Below, one piece after another: positions 37,290-44,985 of a DNA stretch of 64,000 bases. Both the position numbers and the translations under genes were made by a program. The stretch comes from Nitrospirota bacterium. GTDB lineage: Bacteria > JACPQY01. The stretch is from the NCBI GenBank assembly GCA_016180645.1, contig JACPAV010000007.1:140951-204950 (forward strand), given 5' to 3'. The first letter of the stretch is position 1. Every line of letters begins with the position of its first letter. The notes under the pieces were generated by a model. The model was given only the letters and a program-made list of their open reading frames with translations. It had not been told where the DNA came from and ran no database searches.

Positions 37290-38351
37290 TTACCCTCTTT
37301 TAAGGGTAATACCTCTTCTCGTCCAACGGGTGCCGGGACCCCGACCAAGGCACGCCACCCCGCCGCTCTTCTGAAGGGCGCGAAGCACGTGCCGAATCAT
37401 GTCCCGGCTCACGCCCGGGCAGGCCCGCTCAAGATCGGTGAGGCTGAAATCCGTGTCGAATCCCCGAATGGCGTCCTCGATAAGGGCCGTCTTTGCTCCC
37501 CGAGGCGCCTTGATGTTCCCCACGCGTTCCTCGAATTCTTTGTAGGCGGTCTTGAGGGTGTAGAGGAGATAATTTGCGAACGGCCAGGGGTCGTGCTTGC
37601 CCTCATGCCAACCATGCGAACTTTGTTCAAGGGTCTCGTAGTAGCGGTCCTTGTTCTGCTCGATGAGGCGCTCCAGGCTGATGTAACGACCCACCTCGTA
37701 GCCCAGATGGTAGCACTGAAGCAGGAGGAGAAGTCTTGAAACGCGGCCGTTGCCATCGCGGAAGGGATGAATGCAGAGAAAATCGAGATTGAAGGCGGCC
37801 AGGACGATCAGGGGATGAACCGCACGGTCTCGCATGGCCGAGCCCCAAGCGTTCACAAGGTCGCGTGTGGAGGCCGGAGTCTTGCCGGCGGGAACCGTCT
37901 TGAATCGGACGCGGATACGCCCGCCCGGGTACTTTTCGATGATGTCGCTGTCCTTTTCCTTGTATTTTCCGGCGTCCCATATTCTTCCCCTGGCCAAACG
38001 GTGAAGCTCCCGCACGGCCTTCTCCGTCACCGGCAGCCTCGATCCCTTCTCATGGATGAGTTTGAGCGCCTCCCGGTAGCCGTGGACTTCCTCCTCGTTG
38101 CGATCCCGGAGGACGGGCCTGCCGAGCACCAAAGTGCGGATTCGCTTCTGATCGACGACAACGCCCTCGATCCGGTTCGAGGAGATCGCGCTTTCGATCA
38201 AGGCGTGTTCGCGCAGTACCTTGAGACGCTGAGGAGACTGGCGGGTGAAGAGCTCCTGCCTTCCGCGCGATTCGCCGAGTTCGGCGAGGTACCATGCCGT
38301 GGCCGTCGGAACGGAATCCATGCCTTTGGCCAGCAGGCGAAACGTCATCAT
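37290..38351 (-). CDS. Fic family protein (second copy, different subfamily)
   Basis: A 353-residue Fic protein with active loop HPFRDGNGRVSR near residues 195-206 and N-terminal inhibitory motif SSNRIEGV near 57-64, so a self-inhibited AMP-transferase-like enzyme is expected. The C-terminal region (FSLTDLERACPGVSRDMIRH) is a likely winged helix. It overlaps the hsdR stop as ATGATG, so it is coupled to hsdR. It has little likeness to the other Fic protein (28629) outside the core. A copied hsdR 3' end follows it. Confidence 0.9.
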   Translation of the reverse strand: MMTFRLLAKGMDSVPTATAWYLAELGESRGRQELFTRQSPQRLKVLREHALIESAISSNRIEGVVVDQKRIRTLVLGRPVLRDRNEEEVHGYREALKLIHEKGSRLPVTEKAVRELHRLARGRIWDAGKYKEKDSDIIEKYPGGRIRVRFKTVPAGKTPASTRDLVNAWGSAMRDRAVHPLIVLAAFNLDFLCIHPFRDGNGRVSRLLLLLQCYHLGYEVGRYISLERLIEQNKDRYYETLEQSSHGWHEGKHDPWPFANYLLYTLKTAYKEFEERVGNIKAPRGAKTALIEDAIRGFDTDFSLTDLERACPGVSRDMIRHVLRALQKSGGVACLGRGPGTRWTRRGITLKRG

Positions 38352-41107
38352 GCCGCCAACGCCTCGTTGAGTTCATCCAGCAGCTTTGGAAACAACTCGC
38401 CGAAAAGCTGATGGGCCTTACCCAAGCCTCCGCGCTGACTGAAGGGAGAGTAGTCGAAGTCTTGTGCCTCGATGCTGAGGCTCGTGGAGATATGATCTCT
38501 GATGAATTCGAGCCACGCAAGCTGCTCGGCGTTGAACAACGTCCCCTTCGACGATTTTGACTCCAGCCACGTCTTGAATCGGGTGTGGACGCTCTCGGCA
38601 AACGGTTGAAGGATAGGTTGGTGGGCCAAAGAGAAATGAACCAATGATACAAGGTCGGCGAACCGGCCCGTTTGCGAACGTCCCCGCACTTTCGTCGGCT
38701 CGACGGAAGCAAACGCATCCCATAGACGATCCTCCGTCCACGCCGCGTGATTTTCCCGGAGTTTCCGTTCCAAATCCTTCAACATGGCCTCCGTCAACCG
38801 GTGGCGATAGGGCCGCGAATAGAGGATCTGAAGCGCCTCGATCTCGGACTTGTGCTGCTCGATGTATTCGCGAAATGACGCTGTGGTCTTCCGAGCGTTA
38901 AGATCAGACTGGGGCGTGCCGCCCGCAAAGAGTACGCGGTCCCGTGAAATCACGTCGATCACTTGGTCCGCCGTCCGATGCACTTTGATCAAGAGTTGCC
39001 GCAGATCCGGATTCCCCGCGAGCGGCGCGGCAGCCGCCTGCGCAAGGCCGTCGGCGGCAGTTTTCAGGGCGGCGGCCGTCGGCTCCTTGTAGCCCGGCGT
39101 ACTTCCAGCCGCAGCCTCTGCGATTTTGTCCGGATTCACGGCATCCAGGAGCCTGCCGGCGATCTCGGACAGGGTCTTCCCTTTCGCGGTCGCCGTCACT
39201 TCATCGGCGAGGTGTTCATCAAGCCGCTTTTCCAGTCGGATGAGACGGCCGGCCAGACTTTCGAGAGAGTCCGCATCCCGTGCCCCGAGGGCAACGGCAT
39301 CCAGGAGCTTCTCGAATAAAACATTCGGCTTTTTCTCGAATGGACGAGAATCGGTCTTGTCGCGTTCACAGACCCCGACGGCGTCCACGATCACGAACCG
39401 CGATTTTCTCTTGATTCCGGGGTTGACCTGTTCCATTTCGGTCTGGGAAATGACGCGCACGCCCCGGCCCTTCATCTGCTCGAAAAAACTGCGGGATTTC
39501 ACGGAGCGCATGAAAAAGACGATTTCCAACGGCTTGATGTCGGTTCCCGTCGCGATCATATCGACGGTGACGGCAATGCGAGGAAAGTAGCTGTTCCGGA
39601 ACGTCTTGATGAGGGTTTTCGGGCTTACGCCGGTGGTGCGATAGGTGATCTTCTGGCAAAAGTCATTCCCCTTGTCAAAGACTTCGCGGCAGATGCGGAC
39701 GATGTCCTCCGCGTGGGAGTCGTCCTTCGCGTAGATCAACGTCTTGGGCACATCCTCCCGGCCCCGAAAGATGTCCGTGAACAACTTTTCCTTGAAGGTT
39801 TTCAGCACCGTGCGGATTTGGTCCTCGGCGACCACGTCCCGGTCGAGTTGTCCGGCCTCGTAGCTCAGATCTTCATCGAGCAGCTCCCACCGTTTCTTTC
39901 GCGTCAGTCGGTCGCGCTTGTCGACGTAGAATCCGGCGTCGATTTTCGATCCCGCGTCCGTGATGTGCGTCCGGATTTGGTAGACGTCGTAGGGCACGTT
40001 TACGCCATCCGTTACCGCCTGCTCATGACCGTATTCCATCACAAGATTTTGTTTGAAGAATCCGAATGTCTGTTTCGAGGGCGTGGCCGTAAGTCCGATG
40101 ATCTTGGCGTCGAAATACTCCAAGACCTGCCGCCAAAGGTGGTAAATCGAGCGATGGCATTCGTCCGTGATGATGAAATCGAACGTCTCGATGGGGAATT
40201 TCGGGTTGTATTCGACGGGGACGGGCTCCTTGAATACGGATTCCGCCGACTCGATGCCAAGTTCATCCAGATCGGGCGGCGGTTCCGACTCGCCCTTCAA
40301 CATCGAATAGACCCGCTGGATGGTGCCGATGACCACGCGGGCCGGGGAGTCGAGGGTGTTGGAGGTCAAATGTTGAACGTTGTACTCCTCTGGGAACTTG
40401 TAATTGTTGACCGGGGAAACGAATTGCTGAAATTCTTTCAGGGTTTGTTCGCCCAGATTGCCCCGATCCACGAGGAAGAGAATGCGGCGCGCGCCGGCAT
40501 ACTTGATCAGGCGATAAACGAAATTGACCGCGGTGAAAGTCTTGCCTGAGCCGGTGGCCATTTGGATGAGAGCGCGGGGGCGGTTGGCGGCAAAGGATTC
40601 TTCCAGTTTCTTGATGGCGCGTATTTGGGCGGACCAAAGGCCCTTCTCGATCAGTTCGGGCATTTCGCGAAGGCGCTGGTTGAGCTGATTTCCTGCGTTC
40701 ACCCATTCGAGCAGGGTCTCCGGTCGATGGAATGCAAACACAAGGCGGCTGCGCGGCTCCGGATCGAGTCCGTTGGTGAAGTAGGTTTCCGTCCCGGTGC
40801 TCTCGTAGGCGAATGGAAGCGGATCCCGCCACGCCTGCATGCCGGAGGGGACTCCCCTGATGTACTTCCCGGACTGTTCTTCGACCCCGCTGAGGGTGTG
40901 CCCTTCTTTCTTGGCCTCGACCGTTCCGATGGCCTTGCCGTCTACGAACAGGGTGTAGTCGGGCTCTCCCGTCTTCATGGAGAGGTTGCATAGCGCGACG
41001 CCCCTGGATGCGGCCAGGTTGGCGGCCGCTTTTTCCTGTACGACCCACCCACATTGATCCAATAAGCTATCGATGGTGGTTCGAGCTTTGTCTTCAGGAG
41101 TTCTCAT
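38348..41107 (-). CDS. hsdR: Type I restriction enzyme R subunit (EcoKI/EcoR124-like helicase-nuclease)
   Basis: A 919-residue restriction subunit. The nuclease core has GEPDYTLFVDGKAIGTVEAK near residues 46-65; Walker A ALIQMATGSGKTFTAVNF is near 180, the DEAD-type box IITDECHRSIY near 316, and motif III LTATPSKQT near 341. The C-terminal helical domain ends LFGELFPKLLDELNEALAA. It translocates DNA and cuts unmodified DNA with HsdM and HsdS. It is the first gene of the minus-strand operon, directly after a recognisable promoter, and its stop overlaps fic. Confidence 0.95.
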   Translation of the reverse strand: MRTPEDKARTTIDSLLDQCGWVVQEKAAANLAASRGVALCNLSMKTGEPDYTLFVDGKAIGTVEAKKEGHTLSGVEEQSGKYIRGVPSGMQAWRDPLPFAYESTGTETYFTNGLDPEPRSRLVFAFHRPETLLEWVNAGNQLNQRLREMPELIEKGLWSAQIRAIKKLEESFAANRPRALIQMATGSGKTFTAVNFVYRLIKYAGARRILFLVDRGNLGEQTLKEFQQFVSPVNNYKFPEEYNVQHLTSNTLDSPARVVIGTIQRVYSMLKGESEPPPDLDELGIESAESVFKEPVPVEYNPKFPIETFDFIITDECHRSIYHLWRQVLEYFDAKIIGLTATPSKQTFGFFKQNLVMEYGHEQAVTDGVNVPYDVYQIRTHITDAGSKIDAGFYVDKRDRLTRKKRWELLDEDLSYEAGQLDRDVVAEDQIRTVLKTFKEKLFTDIFRGREDVPKTLIYAKDDSHAEDIVRICREVFDKGNDFCQKITYRTTGVSPKTLIKTFRNSYFPRIAVTVDMIATGTDIKPLEIVFFMRSVKSRSFFEQMKGRGVRVISQTEMEQVNPGIKRKSRFVIVDAVGVCERDKTDSRPFEKKPNVLFEKLLDAVALGARDADSLESLAGRLIRLEKRLDEHLADEVTATAKGKTLSEIAGRLLDAVNPDKIAEAAAGSTPGYKEPTAAALKTAADGLAQAAAAPLAGNPDLRQLLIKVHRTADQVIDVISRDRVLFAGGTPQSDLNARKTTASFREYIEQHKSEIEALQILYSRPYRHRLTEAMLKDLERKLRENHAAWTEDRLWDAFASVEPTKVRGRSQTGRFADLVSLVHFSLAHQPILQPFAESVHTRFKTWLESKSSKGTLFNAEQLAWLEFIRDHISTSLSIEAQDFDYSPFSQRGGLGKAHQLFGELFPKLLDELNEALAA

Positions 41108-41156
41108 CGTGGCCGGTATCCTCGCTGCCGAAGGTCATGTTTTTCCGTCAATGCGG

Positions 41157-41185
41157 ATTCTATGGGAATCTTGGCAGGGGGACAA
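41157..41185 (-). promoter_or_regulatory. Sigma70-like promoter of the hsd operon
   Basis: On the minus strand TTGTCC (41180-41185), a 17-base spacer and TAGAAT (41157-41162) lie about 50 bases before the hsdR start. The gene order downstream suggests this one promoter can serve the whole 14-kb block. Confidence 0.6.
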
Positions 41186-41244
41186 GTTGGCGCCCCGCTT
41201 GGGGAAGGAGGGGGAATCAGAGGAACGGGCAGGGTGAAGAGGAA

Positions 41245-42264
41245 CTAGAAGGTTTTCAGGACGCGGTGGGTCTGCTTGCAGTGGGGCCCATATTTCATAA
41301 GCTGGTCAAACCACGTCAGATAGTCGAAGCCGATCGCAAAGTTCATGGAGCATCCGGTGTGGCCGTCCGGGTGGTCGTAGTGGAAAATCAGGTGGCCCAA
41401 TTCGTGGGTCTGATACCACGCGGTCATCTCGAGGGCGCGTGGGTCATTCCCGGAGAATTTCCGTTCACGGAGGAAGTACTTCAGGTCTGAGAGCAGGGGA
41501 AAGCTGGACATGATGACCATGCCATCCAATTCCGTCTTGCTCCGGTATGTGACCCCCGTGGAAACCCCGCCGCGGAGGGAGGAGTGGAGCGCCGGGCTGT
41601 AGGTCTCGATGCTGGCGACGAGCTGGTTGGTCACGACGATATCGTATTCCTTCTGATTTCTCGCGAGCCATTCCCAATTCAGGAACTGTTCGTACGGGGC
41701 GCCGGTGAGCAAGGGCTTCCCATTGTCGAGCTTGACCTCCCGGAGCTCGCGGTACTTCGAAACGTGACAGCGGGCGAGTTGATCCGCCAGCTCCTCCTTC
41801 GTCGGTGCCGATTGGAGCGGCCCGCAGCCGGTGTAGGATCCAATGGAGCGTTTGATTTCCTCGATCGGCTCATCCTTCCAGATCTCCACGAAAGCTTTCC
41901 CCAAATCGGCGGGATCATCCTCCTCGGCGTTGAAGTAGTTGGACTTGTAAGGGTTCTGTTCCGCCACCGGATCGTAGTAGGTGTGGAAATAGGCGTCGAT
42001 CGGAAGGCGGCCGCGATCGACGAAACGGATGTGGTAGTCCCACTCCTTCTTGAATGCCTCCTCCATGATCACCAGCATCTTGCGGTAGTCCGAAATGGAG
42101 ATGCCGGGGATTTCGGGATTCGTCACGAAGACCGTTTGCAACACGGTGACCTTCGGCTCCTGCTTCATCGATGAAATCCAATTGCAGGAAGGCGCGAACA
42201 GGGCCATGAGCAGGCAAGCCCCTGCGACACGGGTCGCCCAGGGACGTTTCAACGACACGGACAT
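41245..42264 (-). CDS. Predicted lipoprotein with HExxH metalloprotease-like motif
   Basis: A 339-residue exported protein. ATG 42264 gives a signal peptide (RPWATRVAGACLLMALFAPS) ending at a Cys. Near the C-terminus THELGHLIFHYDHPDGH gives HExxH plus further His and Asp residues (from about 287), followed by GCSMNFAIGF, YGPHC and a terminal basic tail. HExxH with a downstream Cys-x-Met resembles metzincins and archaemetzincins, but the third His spacing is not canonical. No close family is recognised. It probably acts at the envelope as a zinc protease; this is inference from motifs only. Confidence 0.7.
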   Translation of the reverse strand: MSVSLKRPWATRVAGACLLMALFAPSCNWISSMKQEPKVTVLQTVFVTNPEIPGISISDYRKMLVIMEEAFKKEWDYHIRFVDRGRLPIDAYFHTYYDPVAEQNPYKSNYFNAEEDDPADLGKAFVEIWKDEPIEEIKRSIGSYTGCGPLQSAPTKEELADQLARCHVSKYRELREVKLDNGKPLLTGAPYEQFLNWEWLARNQKEYDIVVTNQLVASIETYSPALHSSLRGGVSTGVTYRSKTELDGMVIMSSFPLLSDLKYFLRERKFSGNDPRALEMTAWYQTHELGHLIFHYDHPDGHTGCSMNFAIGFDYLTWFDQLMKYGPHCKQTHRVLKTF

Positions 42265-42280
42265 CGGGAGCGGATGGCTT

Positions 42281-42583
42281 TCAGAATCGCTTGGGGATCG
42301 CATTCTTGGAATCCGGTTTGATCTTCTGGAGGAACATCTCGACCTGCCGACGGCCGTAGAGGGGGATAACGTACCGATCGTGCTTGGCGAAAACCTTTCC
42401 CGCCCGAAGTTGGAGTTTTCGAAGCAGGGCGCGAACGCCCTCGGCTTCCCGCCTTGAGGGCAGGGAGAGTCGGATTTCCCAGCCCGTGCGTTTACCGCCG
42501 AGTCGTTTGTCGACTTTTACGCGGATGTAGCCGTGGCGTTCGTAGATGCCACGAAGAGCCCGTCCGGAATCGGCCTTCTCCGT
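42281..42583 (-). CDS. Small basic protein of unknown function, apparent ACG start
   Basis: A 100-codon frame reads EKADSGRALRGIYERHGYIR, GWEIRLSLPSRREAEGVRAL, then KVFAKHDRYVIPLYGRRQVE and ends IPKRF. The composition looks coding, with alternating strand and helix segments faintly like one half of a LAGLIDADG fold. There is no ATG, GTG or TTG at its beginning, but a strong GGAGG stands six bases before ACG 42583. It is followed by the lipoprotein gene after 16 bases. The family is not recognised. Confidence 0.5.
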   Translation of the reverse strand, partial: TEKADSGRALRGIYERHGYIRVKVDKRLGGKRTGWEIRLSLPSRREAEGVRALLRKLQLRAGKVFAKHDRYVIPLYGRRQVEMFLQKIKPDSKNAIPKRF

Positions 42584-42694
42584 TGTTTCCTCCCTAGTTC
42601 CTAATACCTTTTACGGTCGCCAGCCAGATTATCTTGAACCTTGCGCATCTGTCAACGAGATTCGTGCGGAGTCCGGCATTGCGACCTGTCGGAC

Positions 42695-42730
42695 GGGGGG
42701 GGGGTGGTCCCTGGGCGGTCGGGGGGGGGG
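42695..42730. repeat. Two runs of ten G separated by 16 bases
   Basis: Ten G at 42695-42704 and ten at 42721-42730, with GGG and GG between, lie just after the stop of the M48 protease gene (minus strand, ends 42738). They could form a G-quadruplex on the plus strand or be hypervariable. Confidence 0.85.
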
Positions 42731-42737
42731 AGGCGTC

Positions 42738-44165
42738 CTATTCCCTGAAGATTTCACGCATTTCGCGCTTGATCCGTTTGCCGTCCGGGCTGTCCTCGCC
42801 GAAGAACGAAATGGATTTCTTGAAGTGGACCAGCGCCTTCTCCGGGTCGTCGTTCGCGAGAAACGACAGGGCCAGATAGTAGTGGGCAGGGCCGAGCGAT
42901 TCACGTTTTCCGTACAGGACGCCGAGCTGGTAGTTGGCCTCCGCGGAGCTCCGGCGTTGCTCCACCGCCCGTCGATAGAGGGCGATGGCCTCGTCGGCCT
43001 GTCCCTTCGTTTCAAGCGCCTTGGCGAGGGACAACGCGCTCAAGTAGTCGCTGGGGTAGGCTGCGGCCGATGCGCGGAATCTCTCGATCGCGGCGTCGGT
43101 TTGACCCATTTCGAAGTAGACGCGGCCGAGATCCCGCTCCACGTAGGGTTTGTTCCGGAACTCCGCCCCGAGCTGTTTGAACTGTTCGATGGCGTTCGCC
43201 GGGCGGCCGGCGGCAAAATAGGCCAGGGCGAGAAGGTATCGCGAGGTGTCATCCTTCTTCGTTTCGGCATCCTTCTCGTATGATGGGATCAGAGAGGCTC
43301 CGCCCGGGGAATACCGCACGCGGAGGAGGGTGCGGAATTTTTCGAAGGCGAGGTCGAAGGGCCGGGCCGGAGCCTCGCCCTCTTCAGGAGGGGCGGCGGC
43401 GGAGCGGATGCGTTCTTCTTCAAGGGGGTGGGTCAGGAGATAAGGGGGAAGTCCCGTGGGGCTGAGACGTGTAGCCAGCTTCATTTTCTCGAAGAGCGAC
43501 TGCATCCCGCGCGTATCGCGCCCGCCTTTCCGCATGTATCGCATCCCCTCCGCGTCGGCCTCCCGCTCCTGCTGACGGCTGAAAGCGTACTTGGCTTGAG
43601 CATTGGCGCCGACGGCGCCGGCCATGATGCCCATGGCCGCTTTCGGATTGTCCGGCGCCAGGAACATGCTTCCAAGAATGGCCGCCATCATGCCGATATC
43701 AAGAAGGTTGTTCTTGGAGAAACTCTGGGACGCGTGGTGCTTGTTCACATGGGCGATTTCGTGTGAGAGGACGGAGGCCAGTTCGTCCGGCGTGTCGATA
43801 ATGGTGAGCAGCCCGGTATTGACGTAGACGTACCCGCCGGGAACGGCGTAGGCGTTGATGTCGTCATCTTCCACGGCGGTGAACCGGTAGTGGAAGGGCT
43901 GAGGTTCGATCGGTTTGAGGAGGGACCCCCCGAATCCGTCGAGGTAATCCTGCACGTCCGGATCGCGCACGAGCTTGAGGTAGTCCCGGACTTGGCCGTT
44001 GAAGCGACGGCCGATCTCTTCCTCCTGCGAATTGGTGAGAGAGGAGGAGCGGCCACCGCCGGTTGCCCAGGCGTGGGCGATGGGAAGGCCCGAACAAGCG
44101 GACACGGAGCCCTGCAATACGAGGAGAAGCCATGCGATTCGAATCACGAAACCCCTGAAAACCAT
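42738..44165 (-). CDS. M48 family periplasmic metalloprotease with TPR domain (BepA-like)
   Basis: A 475-residue exported protein. ATG 44165 gives a signal peptide with a lipobox-like SVSACSG. The zinc site is SHEIAHVNKHHASQSF (HExxH near residue 130), with the third-ligand region EREADAEGMRYM downstream. The C-terminal half is TPR repeats (PYVERDLGRVYFEMGQTDAA, SALSLAKALETKGQADEAIA). This matches BepA/YfgC-type proteases that supervise outer-membrane protein assembly, including NPKAAMG-like hydrophobic plugs. It implies an outer membrane. Confidence 0.9.
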   Translation of the reverse strand: MVFRGFVIRIAWLLLVLQGSVSACSGLPIAHAWATGGGRSSSLTNSQEEEIGRRFNGQVRDYLKLVRDPDVQDYLDGFGGSLLKPIEPQPFHYRFTAVEDDDINAYAVPGGYVYVNTGLLTIIDTPDELASVLSHEIAHVNKHHASQSFSKNNLLDIGMMAAILGSMFLAPDNPKAAMGIMAGAVGANAQAKYAFSRQQEREADAEGMRYMRKGGRDTRGMQSLFEKMKLATRLSPTGLPPYLLTHPLEEERIRSAAAPPEEGEAPARPFDLAFEKFRTLLRVRYSPGGASLIPSYEKDAETKKDDTSRYLLALAYFAAGRPANAIEQFKQLGAEFRNKPYVERDLGRVYFEMGQTDAAIERFRASAAAYPSDYLSALSLAKALETKGQADEAIALYRRAVEQRRSSAEANYQLGVLYGKRESLGPAHYYLALSFLANDDPEKALVHFKKSISFFGEDSPDGKRIKREMREIFRE

Positions 44166-44226
44166 CGTACTCCCATCGGCAGAATGTGTCACTTGGGGCG
44201 CCTTGCCCAGAGACAAACGCGGGATT

Positions 44227-44901
44227 TCAATCGGCTTGCGAAAGGTCGAAGGGTCCCCCGCGAGGCAAAAGGGGCTGGAGGGGACAGGCTTCGCAGCGGG
44301 GTTTCTTCCGACAGAAGTGCTTCCCGATCATGACGACGAGGGCGTGATACTCGTTGAAAAACGCCGGATCGGATTCGATTCCGCTTGTGATCAGGGTCTG
44401 GACGGCATGGTAGTCCGCGTCTTTCTCCGCCCAACCGTGGCGATGGAAAATTCGCAGGGTGTAGGCGTCCACGACGAAAATGGGATGGCCCAAGGCATAG
44501 AGGAGGATACTGTCCGCTGTTTCCGGCCCGACCCCATGGACGCCGAGAAGTTCTTCGCGCAGTTCTGCCGTGGGCCGGCGCGCCATTTTCTTCCAATCGC
44601 CGCCGTATCGTTCGACGAAATAGCGCACGTAGCTGCGGAGTCTCCGGGCCTTCACACGGAAGTATCCCGCCGGACGAATCAAGGCTGCGAGCTTCGGGAG
44701 CGAAAGAGCCGCAATCCGCTCCGGTTTCAGCATGCGGGCTTCCTGAAGTCGGGCGATGGCTTTCTCCACGTTCCCCCAGTTCGTGTTCTGCGTGAGGACG
44801 GCCCCCACCATCACCTCGAACGGCGAGTTGGCGGGCCACCAGTGTTGCGGGCCGAGCCGTGAGAACATGAGACGAAAGATCCTACGTACCGGTACGGACA
44901 T
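44227..44901 (-). CDS. HhH-GPD endonuclease III-like protein (COG2231-like)
   Basis: A 224-residue DNA glycosylase-fold protein. The helix-hairpin-helix is LLGVHGVGPETADSILLYAL and the conserved Asp is in FVVDAYTLRIFHRHG. Two features differ from true Nth: Glu stands where Nth has its catalytic Lys (VGPETAD), and the C-terminal cluster FCRKKPRCEACPL has three cysteines but lacks the fourth. This suits the COG2231 group, whose activity is not well defined. ATG 44901 is chosen; the frame continues upstream without family likeness. It diverges from queA. Confidence 0.85.
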   Translation of the reverse strand: MSVPVRRIFRLMFSRLGPQHWWPANSPFEVMVGAVLTQNTNWGNVEKAIARLQEARMLKPERIAALSLPKLAALIRPAGYFRVKARRLRSYVRYFVERYGGDWKKMARRPTAELREELLGVHGVGPETADSILLYALGHPIFVVDAYTLRIFHRHGWAEKDADYHAVQTLITSGIESDPAFFNEYHALVVMIGKHFCRKKPRCEACPLQPLLPRGGPFDLSQAD

Positions 44902-44985
44902 CCGTGAACGGTAGGACACGTGAACGCGGATCTCAAGTCTGCCCCGGACCTTCCCCCCTTTGCGCGGGAAGGTTACGATGAGACC

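Larger units (their letters stand above)
36975..37310. repeat. Five copies of ATTACCCT(T) in the hsdS-fic spacer
   Basis: attaccctt occurs at 36975-36983, 36995-37003 and 37277-37285, attaccct at 37289-37296, and the inverse aagggtaat at 37302-37310. The last two lie over the end of the fic gene. They could be binding sites or a decayed duplication. The 361-bp spacer 36929-37289 has no intact gene; it also holds the inverted repeat at 37052 and the hsdR tail at 37187. Confidence 0.55.

Noticed and set aside
36975-37310. CRISPR-like array from the ATTACCCT repeats
   Set aside because: Units are eight or nine bases, irregularly spaced, one inverted, with no spacers of equal length and no cas genes.
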